This document shows, piece by piece, positions 9,994 through 22,500 of a stretch of DNA of 62,743 nt. The notes under the pieces are model-generated. The model was not told where the DNA came from. It was given only the letters and a program-made list of their open reading frames with translations, and did not search any database. The position numbers and the translations under genes were made by a program. The stretch's first letter is position 1. Each line of letters starts with the position of its first letter. The DNA is from Parachlorella kessleri (taxonomy: Eukaryota; Chlorophyta; Trebouxiophyceae; Chlorellales; Chlorellaceae), in the NCBI GenBank assembly GCA_001598975.1, contig BBXU01003171.1, forward strand, positions 1 through 62,743, in the 5' to 3' direction.

Positions 9994-12903
9994 ATGCGCA
10001 GCCTGCCTATCTTTTTCGTGCTCCTGGCCGGTGAGTATTGCCTCCGGGTCGCATGTGCCATGGCCCTGGTGCAGCATGGTATACATACAAGTATTGTGTG
10101 TATACATTGCGTTGACTTCTTTTCCGCTGGCCTCACAGCACTGCTTTGCTGGGTCCTACAGGGCATGCGACAGGGCTGTTCCGGCTTGCGGCGCGGTGCG
10201 TCGACAGCCGCTGCGGAGGGTTGCATTGACAGTGGCAAACCCTGAATACGGTCGACCAAATCCTGGAGATGGGGCGCCTGATCCTTTGGCTGTCCTGGGA
10301 GTGCAGGGGCTCTTGGCTTGAGTCATGCTGGCGAGTTCCTGGAGTTGTCAACCTCTTTAGACTTTGCAGCTGGCAGCGCCACCCACCTCTTCGGCCAAAA
10401 TACTTATGGTGCGTTGCAGCGACGGCTCTCGACGCTGAGTTTGGCGGCTGCGGTTGTGTACTGATCACCTAGGTGCAACTAGAGATGCCCCCACAGAGCC
10501 TGCCCCTCTCCAGCATGTCAGCCAGGATATTGTCACAGTTGAGCTTGCAGTCTATTTGCTTACAAAAGCTGGCCAGCGAGGCTGGAGTCTCAGTATAGCA
10601 CAGCTGGTTGGCGCTGGTGCAGGCGAGGGGCGCTCCCTGCTACAGAGCATCTATTCGCCAAGCCCAAGTCCAAGTCCCAGCCCAAGCCCAAGCCCAAGCC
10701 CAAGCCCAAGCCCAAGCCCAAGCCCAAGCCCCATCATAACGTAAGAGTACGACCCCCCTCAACTGAATCAGCCCTCGCTTATTTGCATGTACCTGGTTGG
10801 AGCCTTCAGGGATGGACCACTCACCTCGCCTTTCCTAGCAAGCCTTGTCTGGCAACCTCTCGCCCCGCGGCAAGGGCCTGGATGGTGTCTCTACCCAGTC
10901 TTTCGCCTGGTGGGCTTGCTGTGCGCTGTGCCTTCAAGAAGCTCAGCAAACTGCCCCTAGCCCGTAGAAGACTGGCTCACTAGGATTGCTGCAGCCACCC
11001 CAAATGGTGATTATATCGCCGGCTGCCAAATGTGACGCAGGGAAACGGTCACCGGCATCACCTACACCCTGACCAACATTCCAGACTCCACAGACAACCT
11101 CAATGAGTACAACAACGGCCGCCGGCGGAACCTGCTGACCTCTCCCCGCCAGGCTAATAATGCGGCCTTCCGCACCATCCTGGCGCTGGCTCTCGCCACC
11201 GCCAACGGCATCTCCAGCTCGGTAGCTGACAGCTACATTGTCAGTGTGGACTCGTCTGCTTTCGACAGCGGCGGCCTGGAGGTCCTGGAGTTCACCTACA
11301 CCATCAAGCTGAAAGTGGGAGAGGAGACGGCGCTAGTCAGCCTCATCACCAGCTATGTGGACTCTGGCGTGCTGACTAACCTGGCTCTGGCCAACGGCGC
11401 CGGCGCCTGGGTAAGTGATGACAAAGGGTTTGCCATGGCTTGATACTTGGAGGGTGTCAGTGAGCCCAGGAGATGCTGGGGTCATTGTTTTGAGCATGTG
11501 CTGACGGCTAGTTTGGAGGCCGCCGGTGTGGTTGGCTGCCCTGTGCCCGCATGGACATGCCAATTTGTCAAAACTATTAGAAGGAAATGATGTGCCCGTG
11601 TTTTCTGGCCACTGGCACCTGGGGGTTATAGCGTGCTGCAGTCTTCTATGTTTCCAGGGGGCAGCTTGGCAGCCCCTACCGGAGCCTTTCTGTTAACTAT
11701 CTCGTGCACTTCGCACGACATAGGAGCTTTTGCGTACCCCTGCTTGACCAGACACGGAGGGGCTGTCTGGTATGCAGGCTGCCGCTCCCCTCAAGTACAT
11801 CAACGGCGACCCCAACAACTGCATCCAGGGCAAATCCACCCCCTGCCCTCCCTTCCCTACCGATAAGAACACCGTGCCCATCGTACTGCCCACGTAAGTT
11901 TCAGTGCGGTCAGTGGGCTGATCAAGTGTAGTGCGTGCACCACGTTGGATTGCTGCCTCGTGTAGCGGCTGGCTGAAGCAGCCAGACCGCCTTGGCGTCG
12001 GTGGTGGCGGCTCCCCGACTTGGACCTGCTGGATAGTGCATTCTGCTGAGCACTGGCCACCATGCCGGCTTCCCTGACGCCTGATTGTAAGCCTGTGTGT
12101 CTGCAGAACACAGCTGTCCTTCCAAGTGGACTCCTACGTTCAGAATGACCAGGCATGCGGCGTGTTCTGGCAGCAGTCAGAACCCCGCGGCAGCAAGCCG
12201 CCAAACTCCGCCGTCCGGCTAGGCCTGCGGGCCACGTCTGATGAGGTAGCTGCGGGTCTGGGCCTGGTCAAGGGCAAGAACTACAAGGTGGCGAGCATGT
12301 CCAACCTGTGCACCAATGCGCCCAAGGGTGCCCAGGGCGTGAACGCGCAGCGCAAGCGCATGCGCACCACCGTTACTCCCAGGCTGCCTGGCGAGCGCAA
12401 CGCCGACTTCCTGCTCAGCCTGCGCTCCAAGGTGGACGCTGGCGTGTTCATGGCACACGCCCAGCAGTGGGGCGCCGGTAGCTGGACGCCTAAGCCTTTC
12501 CACTACAACAACGGCGCCAATGCAGTCTGCATCCCGAGCCAGCAAGCGGTGCGTCCGGGTACAACTCAACCCAGCGTGGTCATCTGCAAGGGAGTGGGGG
12601 CGTTTGTGCAGAGCAGTGTGCAGGCTGTGTGGGTGGGCCACAGTCTGTCAGCCTGGCACTGGCAAGGAGGGGAACCTGGCTGCTGGGAGGGTTGCATGCA
12701 GCAGCCCCCGGTGTGGCACCCAGTTGTTTTATCCGGGGCGCAAGCATTCCAGTCATGCATTGACGAAGGGTGGGACACCCAGGCTGACCTGCCCGTCCCC
12801 ATGCTACTACTCCCCCAAACCATCCTGCCAATCTCTTGTGGTGCAGATCGGTGGGGCCTGCGGTGGTGGCTGGAAGCCCTCTACCATCACGCCGCTCGCA
12901 TAA
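9994..12903 (+). CDS. Secreted Ser-Pro-stalk protein A (unrecognised family)
   Basis: Seven exons (9994-10030, 10370-10408, 10623-10740, 11041-11410, 11778-11893, 12107-12548, 12847-12903) join in phase to 392 residues. I do not recognise the family. The first exon encodes a signal-peptide core, MRSLPIFFVLLAG. A stalk of 13 Ser-Pro dipeptides follows, the kind that is hydroxylated and glycosylated in algal wall proteins. The next domain has EYNNGRRRNLL and AFRTILALALATANG. A cysteine-containing region (NNCIQGKSTPCPP) precedes the best conserved part: NDQACGVFWQQSEP, LVKGKNYKVASMSNLC, GVNAQRKRMRTTVTP, AQQWGAGSWTPKPF. The end is GGACGGGWKPSTITPLA. The six cysteines after the stalk are all shared with copy B. 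Role in cell wall or extracellular matrix is inferred. Confidence 0.8.
10661..10733 (+). repeat. Hexamer repeat encoding the Ser-Pro stalk
   Basis: Tandem agccca units in the third exon of secreted gene A, one unit per Ser-Pro dipeptide. Thirteen Ser-Pro are encoded here against five in copy B, so the array has expanded or contracted since duplication. Confidence 0.9.
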
Positions 12904-14578
12904 GCCCCTGGCGCGGGTCATAAAGGGAAGTGTCCATAGCCCATCTTTACTACATTCGCTAAATCAACCCTAACAGGACAAAATCTTGTTGACCTTTGTG
13001 GTACGTCGTCTGCGTCCTCAGCCCAGGTGCCAGTTGGCTGGAGCCGGTTGGCTGGAGAGTATTGTATGCATGTGGATGTGCACTGCTCCTTGGTAACTGG
13101 CGCGTGGGCCTAGGCGTCTCTTCTCCTATCCCTGAGCTCCCCAGTACTGTTTTTTGTGGTCTCCCTCCGGTACGCTTGTCCATATACGGCTTTGCTGCAG
13201 GCGCCTGTTACGGCTGGAAGTACTGATCTCAAGTTGCTTTGGAAAGGGTCCCAGTATGGTTGCAGGTGGCGTATGTTGCCTTGTAAATCGCCAAGTGGGT
13301 GCTTGGTGCGATTGCCAATACAGGCAGGGTGGTGCGCATGTCATTGATTTCTTCTCCTGTGAGTCTCCTGTCCAGATGCATGTCGATTTGTATGAGTGCA
13401 GCCAGGGATTTGTCACATGGTTGGCTCAATTTCTTCTACATTCTTTTCCGCTTGCAAGCTGGCCTTGATATGCCCCCCCTCTCCCCTCCCTGCAATTTGT
13501 GGGTAGGGAAGTAGTGACCACACCTTCACACACTGGCAGCTTTGACTTTGACGTCTAGCCCATCGCTGCTCATTGCATATCATGGCAGCCCAATACCGGC
13601 ATGACGCCTGAGTGTGCCTTCAAGCCTTGGTGTTGCTGACTGGAGCGCTGGCGTAAGAACATGATGGGGGTTGGGGTGGTCGGCATCCTGTCTACTCTTT
13701 GTTTTATGCTGCCGGACTGATGCGCACGGAGCTGTGGCCCTCAGGCCTCAGGTTACTCCCATACAGGGCTAGGCTAGGGTATGCGTAGGCTGTTGTTATG
13801 GTTGCATGTGCGCAGTTTGGGCCCTTAGTCCTTAACCAGAGGTGCTGCGGCGGGCTAAGCTGGCTGTACAGTATCCTTCCAGACAGAGAAGGAATGCCTC
13901 TCGCGAATGTAATTCTCTTGCTCCTTGAACAGCTGTTGAGCCTAGTAGTCCTACTACTATCCTGATATATAGGCCTAGGCGCTATGTAGCAGACGAAGTC
14001 CGGTCGCCCAGCATGGGTCAGCTACTGGTACGCCACCCCAATGCAACTGCGTCCTGCGCAGCCAGAAGCTGCACACCAAAGCTATGGCGCCACTGCTTTT
14101 GCTGGCATCGAGCCGCTGCCCCAAAGACCGCTGCAAAAGTATCCAACATGGTGGCGCCTTGAGGCGCCTCAGGCGAGGCGCGATCAACATGTGTCGCCCC
14201 AGAAATGTCGGCCACAAGGCCAGCCAATACACTGTGATTCTTGGTGCTTTGGCGGGCCTAGCCCTGAAGGCACTAGCCCAGCAGTGCAAGCAGTGTGGAA
14301 AGCGAGGTCCGCGGCATCCTTACTAGTCACTTTGAGATGCTCGTGCTTGCTGTATCTAGAGATAAAACATTAGACTAACTGGCCTACTGGAACAGGCACC
14401 GCCTACTAAGCTGTGTGACTGATCAGGGTCTGTTGGGTCGCGACCGGCGAGGGTCACGCGGGGGGAGAAGAAGGAGGCCGTCATTTGGTCGAGTTTTGTC
14501 GAGGCGATGAAAGAGTTGTCCCTGCAAGCTCGAATCACTCCTTGTGCTGCTGGCGGCCCTCACCGTAGCGTCTGGGAG
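12904..14578. other. Intergenic region between the tandem secreted genes
   Basis: 1.68 kb containing the 3' UTR of copy A, with a candidate TGTAA signal at 13282-13286, and the promoter of copy B. Short open frames around 13975-14326 on both strands have no recognisable domain or supporting splice structure. I do not call them genes. Confidence 0.55.
13282..13286 (+). terminator. Candidate TGTAA polyadenylation signal
   Basis: TGTAA is the common green-algal polyadenylation motif. This one lies about 380 bases after the stop codon of secreted gene A. Confidence 0.35.
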
Positions 14579-17500
14579 ATGCGATCTCTTGTCTTACTGC
14601 TGCTGGCTGGTGAGTGCTGCAACCGTTCCGCCCCTTGGTGGTCACTGGAACGTTTCACGCCATCAAGTGCTTCTAAGAACGAGCCTTGCCTTTCTGGACG
14701 CCCAGGCAAAGTGCCGTGGATGGTGTGCCATGACGCAGTCAGGACTGCGTCGGCAAGGCTGCGGGACACTGGCTGATCGTTCACAGTGTTGTGCAGGTGC
14801 TATCAGCTTGAGTTGTGCTGTCGAATATTCAGAGTTTACTACCTCTCCCGATTTTCAAGCAGCCAGGTCAAGCCACGTCACCCAGAGCACTTACGGTGAG
14901 TGGCAGTTCTTCAGGACTCCTGGGAGCAATTCTGTGTTAGATCACTTAGGGGAGCAAGTTGACCAGCGGACTCTAACTGGCTGATGACTGATCATGTGAC
15001 GACCATAGCTGGCCCAGGGGCTTGTGGGCGTTCCTGCAAACCTCTCCTTGGCTCACGTGTCATAGGCTAGACTGCAGCGAGATGATATCTTCACTCTGGT
15101 CGCCCTGCCTGTGCAGGCGACGGGCGGTCCCTGCTGCAAAGCATCTACTCGCCCAGCCCAAGTCCAAGTCCTAGCCCGCTGCCAACGTAAGTGCGCACTT
15201 GGAAGCTCCAGTGTCCAGGCCTACCTATTTCGCTTGCACATGGACGGTGCTTGGGGACGCACCTGGTCAGGGGTGGCATGTGGGCTCGCATTGAGGAGGG
15301 CTCGCTTTGCTGCAGTCAACTTGCCTGCGGCCCTGGGTGGCTCGCCAGCTCGAAAAAGTGTGTCCACATTAAGGGTGCAGTACCTTACTTAAGGCGGCAC
15401 TGGGTGTGGCTGTACAACAGGATAGTATCCATCTTGCTTGGGTTGCAGCAGGCAAGCAGTGCACCATCCTGGTAAGACCCTCTACGCTTCCTGCCATACC
15501 ACCTAACCCACGTCCCTTGCTCTTCTTTCCAGTGACTTGTAGGGAGGATACAATGGAGCTCAGCAGGCCGTGCCTACCTTGCCACCCAGCAGGCCGTAGG
15601 CTCACCCACTCTCTTGGCCTTCATGCAGGGAAGTGGTGACCGGGTTCACATACACAAATACGGACAAGCCTTCCAGCACGATTGATGCTGCTGAGTATAA
15701 TGGCGGCCGCCGACGCAACCTGCTGGTGTCGGCTTACCGGCAGGCCAACAACGAGGCATTCCGCACCATCCTGGCTCTGTCCATTGCCACAGCCAATGGC
15801 GTTCCCACCTCCCAAGCTGACAGCTCTATCAGCAGTGTGGACTCCGAGGCGCTCACCAATAACGAGCTCATGGTCCTCAAGTTCACCTATACCTTTGAGC
15901 TTGTGGTGGGCCAGGAGCTGGCCCTTGTGAACCTAATCACCAGCTATGTCAATACGGGCATTCTCACCAGCCTTGCCCTGTCCAAAGGCGGCGCTTCCTG
16001 GGTGAGTGAGGGAGGCTATTACCCTGACGTCCTTCCTTGGGGTTCTCCACCTCTCTGTGCAGACCACCGCATCTTCTCAGTGGTGTTCCCTGCACTTTGG
16101 TGTGTTTGCCGTGCTTCGGTCACGACCCCAAGGCTGAATTTTCTCCCCAGCGGCAGCCCTAGGCTGCGCTGCGAAGCTAGATGCAGGGAACGACTGTTGT
16201 GCCCTTTGCAAGCTGCCTTGCATTGGGCACAGCACCCTAGGACCTCGGCGCCGGGGTGAAGTTTTAAGCCTCAAGTCTACCGTATAAACAGAGTGTGTGG
16301 GCAATGTGTGTGATGTGCAGGCTGCCGCACCGCTTAAGTACCTCAATGGGGGCCCCAACAACTGCATTACAGGCAAAGCTACACCCTGCCCGCCTGTGCC
16401 CAACAAACAGAACACCGAGCCCGTTGTCCTGCCGCCGTGAGTGCTAGTACATGCGATCTATGCGTAGGGAGCTTTTTATGCATTCCCTGACCGAGTGTGA
16501 TTTGAACCTATGGCCGTGTATGATCCCCGGAGTGCTAGCTAGACCTCTCGCAATGTTGGGTTCGGATCGGTAGGTAAGGACGGAGAAGCAGCCTTTGCCC
16601 ATTCCTGGCGGCACGCGTAGTATTGAGAAGACTAGCCATCTCACTAGACTAGACTTTCTATTTATGGTGGTTGAGGGCAACTTGTGAGCTGGATGCCTGC
16701 CTCGAAATTAGGTGCGTCTTGCCAGGAGAAGGGCAGCCTTGCACAAGTTCAGCAGCCTGCCACGAAGTTCCCAGCAAATGCAACACTGACCACCTGGTAT
16801 CCTACCCCTGTGTCTGTTGCAGTACGCAGCTGGGCTTCCAGATAGACACCTACGTGCAGAATGACCAGAGCTGCGGCGTGTTCTGGCAGCAGTCGGAGCC
16901 GCACGGCAGCAAGCCGCCCAATGCAGCCATCCGCCTGGGGATGCGCTCCACGTCTGATGAGGTAGCCGAGGGGCTGGGCCTGGTCAAGGGCAAGAACTAC
17001 AAGGTTGCCAGCATGTCCAACCTCTGCACCAACGCGCCCAAGGGTGCCCAGGGCGTGAACGCACAGCGCAAGCGCATGCGCACCACAGTCACTCCCAAGC
17101 TGCCCGCCGAAAGGAATGCGGACTTCCTAATCAGCCTGCGGGCTAAAGTGGACGCTGGCGTCTTCACACATTACGCTCAGCAGTGGGGCGCGGGCATCTG
17201 GACGCCCAAGCCCTTCAAGTACCTCAGCGGGGCCAGCACAATATGTGCCCCCAGCCAGAAAGCGGTAAGTTAAGGGAGAAGGTGAGTCCGCAGGGCGCCT
17301 GCAGCTTCCCCCTTCGCCCCTAAGGGACGAAGCACCGTGCCCGATATATGACGGTAATTCAAGGTGGCAGGCTGGCTTACGGGAGTATGAGTGTGGAACA
17401 GCGCGGCTTGAAGTTTCAGGAAGGACTGACAGCACCCCTACATGGTACAGCAGGCTGCCTTGCCCTAGGCAACCCACTGCCTACCAGGGCTGCTGGGCCA

Positions 17501-17652
17501 GCAGGTATAGGGCACTGCTTGGGAAGACGCCCCGACAGCCAGGCCGTCAACACCCTGCAACAGGTGCCCCACCATTCTGTCATGCTGCTGCTGTGCAGTA
17601 TGGTGGGAGCTGCGGTGGCGGCTGGAAGCCTTCTGCTATCACACCGCTCTAG
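14579..17652 (+). CDS. Secreted Ser-Pro-stalk protein B (tandem paralogue of A)
   Basis: Seven exons (14579-14609, 14797-14895, 15117-15186, 15629-16001, 16321-16436, 16823-17264, 17599-17652) give 394 residues. Exon order and intron phases match copy A exactly. Exons 5 and 6 are the same length in both copies (116 and 442 bases). The signal peptide starts MRSLVLLLLAG. Exon 2 is longer than in A (99 against 39 bases) but ends with the same TYG. The stalk has five Ser-Pro units. The conserved part reads NDQSCGVFWQQSEP, LVKGKNYKVASMSNLC, AQQWGAGIWTPKPF and ends GGSCGGGWKPSAITPL. By eye the 442-base exon is about 80% identical in protein, while the N-terminal domain is clearly more diverged. Both copies keep intact splice sites, so both look functional. 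Function unknown; probably extracellular. Confidence 0.82.
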
Positions 17653-19579
17653 GCTGGCTGCTCAAGTGGGGCACGGTAATGGTAGGCAAAGGTTGAGGAC
17701 ATGACGGTGCCCTGCTCAAGAATGCTGGCAGAAGCCTTCACCAGGGGATGGCTGCCAGCACATGGTGAAGAGTAGGTTGGCCCAACTCCACATTGTAATG
17801 GTGGCGGTTGTATGCTGTAGAGCACCACAGCAGCTGAGTGGCTAGCTGGGAAACTTGGCTGCATGTGGCGTCCTTCATACTACCCTATCCTGCAGAAAAC
17901 ATGGGTGGCTATACAAGATGGCTGTGAAAATCCCAGCAATTTTCGTTACAGTGGAAATCAGTACCCCTTGTCTCACATGTGTCATACTTTGCGTGCAAGC
18001 AGCAGGGTCTGTTTAACTGAAGGGATGAAAGGAGACCACTTCAGGGCAGGCCTTGGCGCCAAACAGGCTTGCTCAATATCCTCCATAGAGCGCGGCGGCT
18101 GCCAGTGCTCGGAGTTGCAGAGCTTCAGACTCTATCTGCTCATTCCCGTGAACACAAAATGCACCTCGCTCTTGGCTTTCGAACATCCGGGCGGAGCACT
18201 GGCCCTGAGGGCCTGGGCCTGACCCCCTGCGGCCCCGGGCGGATGACACAATGTTGTGCCCAAGGGGATCTATGCAGATGCTTATTGGGCTCGCCCTCCC
18301 ACTGCCACCGGCTTTGGATCCTGCTGCTCAGCAATAGCACGGCATTAGTTATGCTGAGGAACAAGCTGTTAGTCATAAGGTCATATCACGTTACACACGG
18401 TGTGTCATGAGGGCAAATCGACAGTTTAAAAAGGTCAGCTCGGAAGTGGGATACTTGGATGAGATGTCAGTACAGTGCTTCGTCTCAGACAGGAATGGAC
18501 GCATCGCGCAGGGCACGCCTGGCTAGTAGGGGAGTGACTCTCCCCGGTCAGTACAACGTACGGGCAACGACTGTCGGACACGCCAATACAGTGCTGCGGT
18601 TCGGCCCTTTTCTGCATGCAAGCAAGTCCGATCACAACGGGCCTGCCAATACGTTACCTATATGACAGATGTGTATTGTAGGATACTTGAGTCGTGAGTG
18701 AGGGCAAGACAAGCGCCTTGGTGACCACCAGTGAGCTGTTTTAGCCATAGAATATGATCCTATGCAGCCTTGTACCGATTTGATATAACGTGTTCGGATT
18801 GTATTGCTGTGCTTGTGGGGGTTGCACTATTGAGCCTACTATTATGGAGGCTGACCCCGGTTCCGCACATGTCAGTCACTGAGTGGCTGTGAAGCGCCAA
18901 AAACTTCTGGTCGACACTTCTCAAGTGATTTGTTGGTTTGCCTGGTTCAACATGCCTCCGCACATGGAGGCTGTCACCTATCGTAACAAGCCTTTGCCAC
19001 CCCTTGGCTGCCTGCTGCTGCCCCTGACGGCCCGCTCTGACCGTTGGGGCCGGCTTTGCACAAGCTCTTCCGGCCTGCCATCCACCTCAACACCAGCTGT
19101 GCTGCAGCCCAGTGAGCTGGAAGCCTTTAACCTGTGTGATCATCGAGTAACACGTTCAGGAGTCCCAAGAGGAATAGACTAACTCTTTCCTTGGCATTGC
19201 CGGCGGTGCGTCCCGCTATGCTCGGAGCACATCCTCTCCTAATCATCCACCTCGACAGCTGCTCCTGGACCCAAGCTGCTCTGCATGCACACTTCACAGC
19301 CTGACACAGTGCGAATCAAAATGCTGGCTCACACCGCCTCCTACCGCCTAGCCTAGACTAGTAGTCTGCCGCCGCTATGCGCAACTCCTACCTAACGGGG
19401 CCACACCCGCAACTCTGCTGGCCTCCTTGCCTGCTGCCTTGCCTGCCCCCCAATCACCCCTCTGTCAATGCGCCTCGCCATGAATATCTATGCTACGTGT
19501 CTGCTATACCAATATGCACAGTTTCCCCAAGATGAGGTGCTCATACTTGTAAAATCTCGCCTACTTGCCAGAGGAAGCC
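17653..19579. other. Convergent intergenic region
   Basis: 1.9 kb between the stops of secreted gene B (+) and the sorting nexin (-). It contains a candidate TGTAA at 17794-17798. A 25-base stretch at 19197-19221 is also found near 42663-42687. No coding exon or RNA gene is supported. Confidence 0.55.
17794..17798 (+). terminator. Candidate TGTAA polyadenylation signal
   Basis: Lies about 140 bases downstream of the stop codon of secreted gene B, a typical distance for green-algal 3' UTRs. Confidence 0.45.
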
Positions 19580-22500
19580 CTAGAGGACCCCTTCTCGCTC
19601 CATCCTCCTAATTGCTGGCTTCAGCTCTGGGAACAGGTGCACGACAGCAATGCTGAGGAGCCCGTAGCCCAGTTGCAGGACAAACGTGGGCGACTGCAGC
19701 ATGCCAAATAGGTCCTCCATGCCACTGCACACACAGCAGGGCAGGGATAACATGCTGTAAGCGCGGCTTGAAGCCCAGCACCAGAGCCCATCCTGGGGCA
19801 ATACACAAGTGTGTTCCCTGAGCACTGTGCCCAAGGCAAAGCAACAAGTCCTGAGCACTGCGCCTGACCCTACTTTGAAGTTCCACGTCCATATGTCACA
19901 GAGGAGCACTCTCTCCAGGTGACCCCACCATGCCACCACAAATGGCGCTCTCAGGGCCAGCCCTGTCCCCTGGCCAAGCCACAAACTAGCACCGGTCGGC
20001 GTTGCCGCCTTTCTGGCAACCAGCAAGGCAAAAGGGCCACCCACCTAGCGACCATCCTTCTTAGCCAACAACCAACACAAATGGCCACCCACCGCTTCCG
20101 TTGCACAAAGTCGCTAGGCTACCTGCATTCACCTGCATCCCTAGCCTGACTAAGGACAAAAAGACCAAAGACCCACCTGACGTAGGCGCCCCGTCCAAGC
20201 AGCCGCACAAGAGCTGTGGGCACGCGTGTCAGCATGAGCTCATAGACGGCTTCTCGGATCTCATCCTCATCCAGTGGTGGTGGGCCCCTGCTCGGATGAC
20301 ACACCATGGTCCAAGGGGAATGAAAAAAATGACAAGGTCAGCAGTTCATAAGCCAGGCACGTCAGCCACCTGTGAGCACCCAGCATAGACCCTACCACCT
20401 GCCCCCCAAGGCAGCCGCAAGCCACCAAAGGGCGAGGCAGCCGTCGAGCAGGAGAGGGGTCAGATATAGTCACCAGGAAATGAAAGGGGCGCTTTCGTGA
20501 GTCCAAGTAATGCATGCACACCAACGCTGGTCAGCTCACCCCGGTTCAAGGTACTTGTCTGCTTGCATCGCCCAGACTGGCCGGGCAGCAGCCTGCACCC
20601 CGGCCTCAGCGTCCAGAGAGGCGCTGGCAGGTCGGGTGGCGGCGCGCGGCGGTTGCTGGTATTGTGGCAGGTACTGGAACCAGGTGCCCCCTGGCCAGAG
20701 GGACCCCTGGGGGAGGAGGGATGCCAGGATTGCGTTTAGGAGGAAGGAGGTGCAGACGCTTAGGAGAAAGCATTGCCATCCATGGGAGCTGCTGTGCATG
20801 TGCTTGCCTAGCCAGGTGCCCTCCCGTCAGCGAACGCAGCACTCCTTGAAGGAAGCGCTTGCGTTTGCATGCAATATGTACTTATTGGCATTAGGGGCTG
20901 ATGTCAGAAAAAATGTTCTCCCACATCCGCCCACAACAGGCCTCAGAGAGCTACACCCCAAGCGTTGCTCCCTCATCACATGGAAAACCATCACCAAGAG
21001 GCCCATCGTCACCACAGGGCCCTCCTTGCCTCTCCCCCGCTTGTGCAACAGCAGTCGACGAGAGCCGCACTGAGCAGTAGTTACACTGACCTGGATGCTC
21101 TGGATCACCCGGGCAATGGTGTGTGCCTGCCGCAGCAGCCTCAGCCGGCTGAGCAGGTACACGTCAATGGTGTCACCCGCCACCAGAGACAGCACCTGCC
21201 GTGCTACGCTGAACACCTGTGTGAGCAGATAGCAGCCAGGCAGCACCACGTAAGGCAATGGCGCACCGTCTGCGCCAGCCATCGCCGGTGAAGGCAAATT
21301 GGGCATCGGATGGTTGTGGAGTCTGGAACATTCACGCTGCACTGTATCACTAAACAACAATATACCATGGATGCTTGAGTCACACCATGTCGCTTACCAC
21401 CAAACAGTACGCAAGAGAGGTACGGAAGCATGCAATGGCGTGCACTGGCCCCAGCGCGCCCTCCTGCAGATGCAGTAACATTGTAAGAACAGGCCATGCA
21501 CGCATTCGCGCCATCCATTCCCGCTGCCCCTCAGCGAGCTCACCTGCCTCCGGAAGAAGCCCCGGGTTTGCAGCTGGAAGACGCAGTCCACGATGTCGTA
21601 CAAGGGTGCTGCATGGGAAACAGCCATTGCAGCCCTCGCCACACAGCGCATGGCGCAGTACGCATCTCTCGCAGCACCACAACTGCTGGCTAGCCGGCGC
21701 ACCTACAGTCTGCATCCTTCACTAGTCAGGCTGTTCTTCGCACAGTGGTGCAAAGGCTCTCCAAGCTAGGGCATACCACCTGCGCCCTGCCGAGAAAATA
21801 AAAATCTCCTCAACTTCTGACCCAGGTATACTCCACACCAGCTTCCTACCTGAGATGCCCGCGCTGTCTTCCAGCTCCTGGCAGCTGCTAGCTTCAGAGT
21901 CAGGGAAGGCCTGGCCAGCAGAGGCAGCAGCGCCAGCAGCAGCAGCGCCGCCACCACCAGCAGCAGTATCTAAGGAGGCGTGCCGAGGAGACTCCGCAAA
22001 AGTGGTCGCTAGCACAGCTGTGGGGGCCGTGGCCTCTCCACCAGAGCTGCAGCAGACGGAGACACAAACTGGACTGGCATGGGTGATACAGTTGCCTTGG
22101 GCAGGCCACGCCTCAAGCTTGCACCAAGGTTCTTAGCACAAACTGCCACGCGTGCGACAGGGCCAAGAGACCAATGGCGAGGGACTGCTCTACCTTACGC
22201 CTGGAGATTTACCTGCCATCCAGCCTCTTCCGCCTTGACAGCTCCACCTTGCCTGCCGGGCGGTCCTTGACAGGCGTGCCAGGCTTGGACTTGGGGCCTC
22301 TACGGAAGAAGCCGCGCTTGCTGGGGGAGTCTGCATGGCAGCAAGGGGTTCCCGACACCATAGATGCCAACCGTGTGACCGTAACGCAACATATATTCCG
22401 CATAGAAGACATGACGACCCTCAGTCGGGGGCACTTCATCCACTGCCAATCAGGAGTTCCGAGCTGTGGCACACATTATGCCGGAGGAAGCAGAACAGCC

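Noticed and set aside
12126..12923. Single 265-codon open frame starting at 12126
   Set aside because: It continues through the intron at 12549 and ends out of the paralogue-supported frame; the true exon is 12107-12548.
13975..14326. Overlapping open frames on both strands between the secreted genes
   Set aside because: No domain, no splice support, and composition explained by GC-rich non-coding DNA.
16490..16560. tRNA-like stretch on the minus strand (ggttcaaatc near ctagctagcac) in an intron of secreted gene B
   Set aside because: The T-arm and anticodon stems do not pair and the acceptor stem is missing; at best a decayed tRNA remnant. tRNAscan-SE would settle it.
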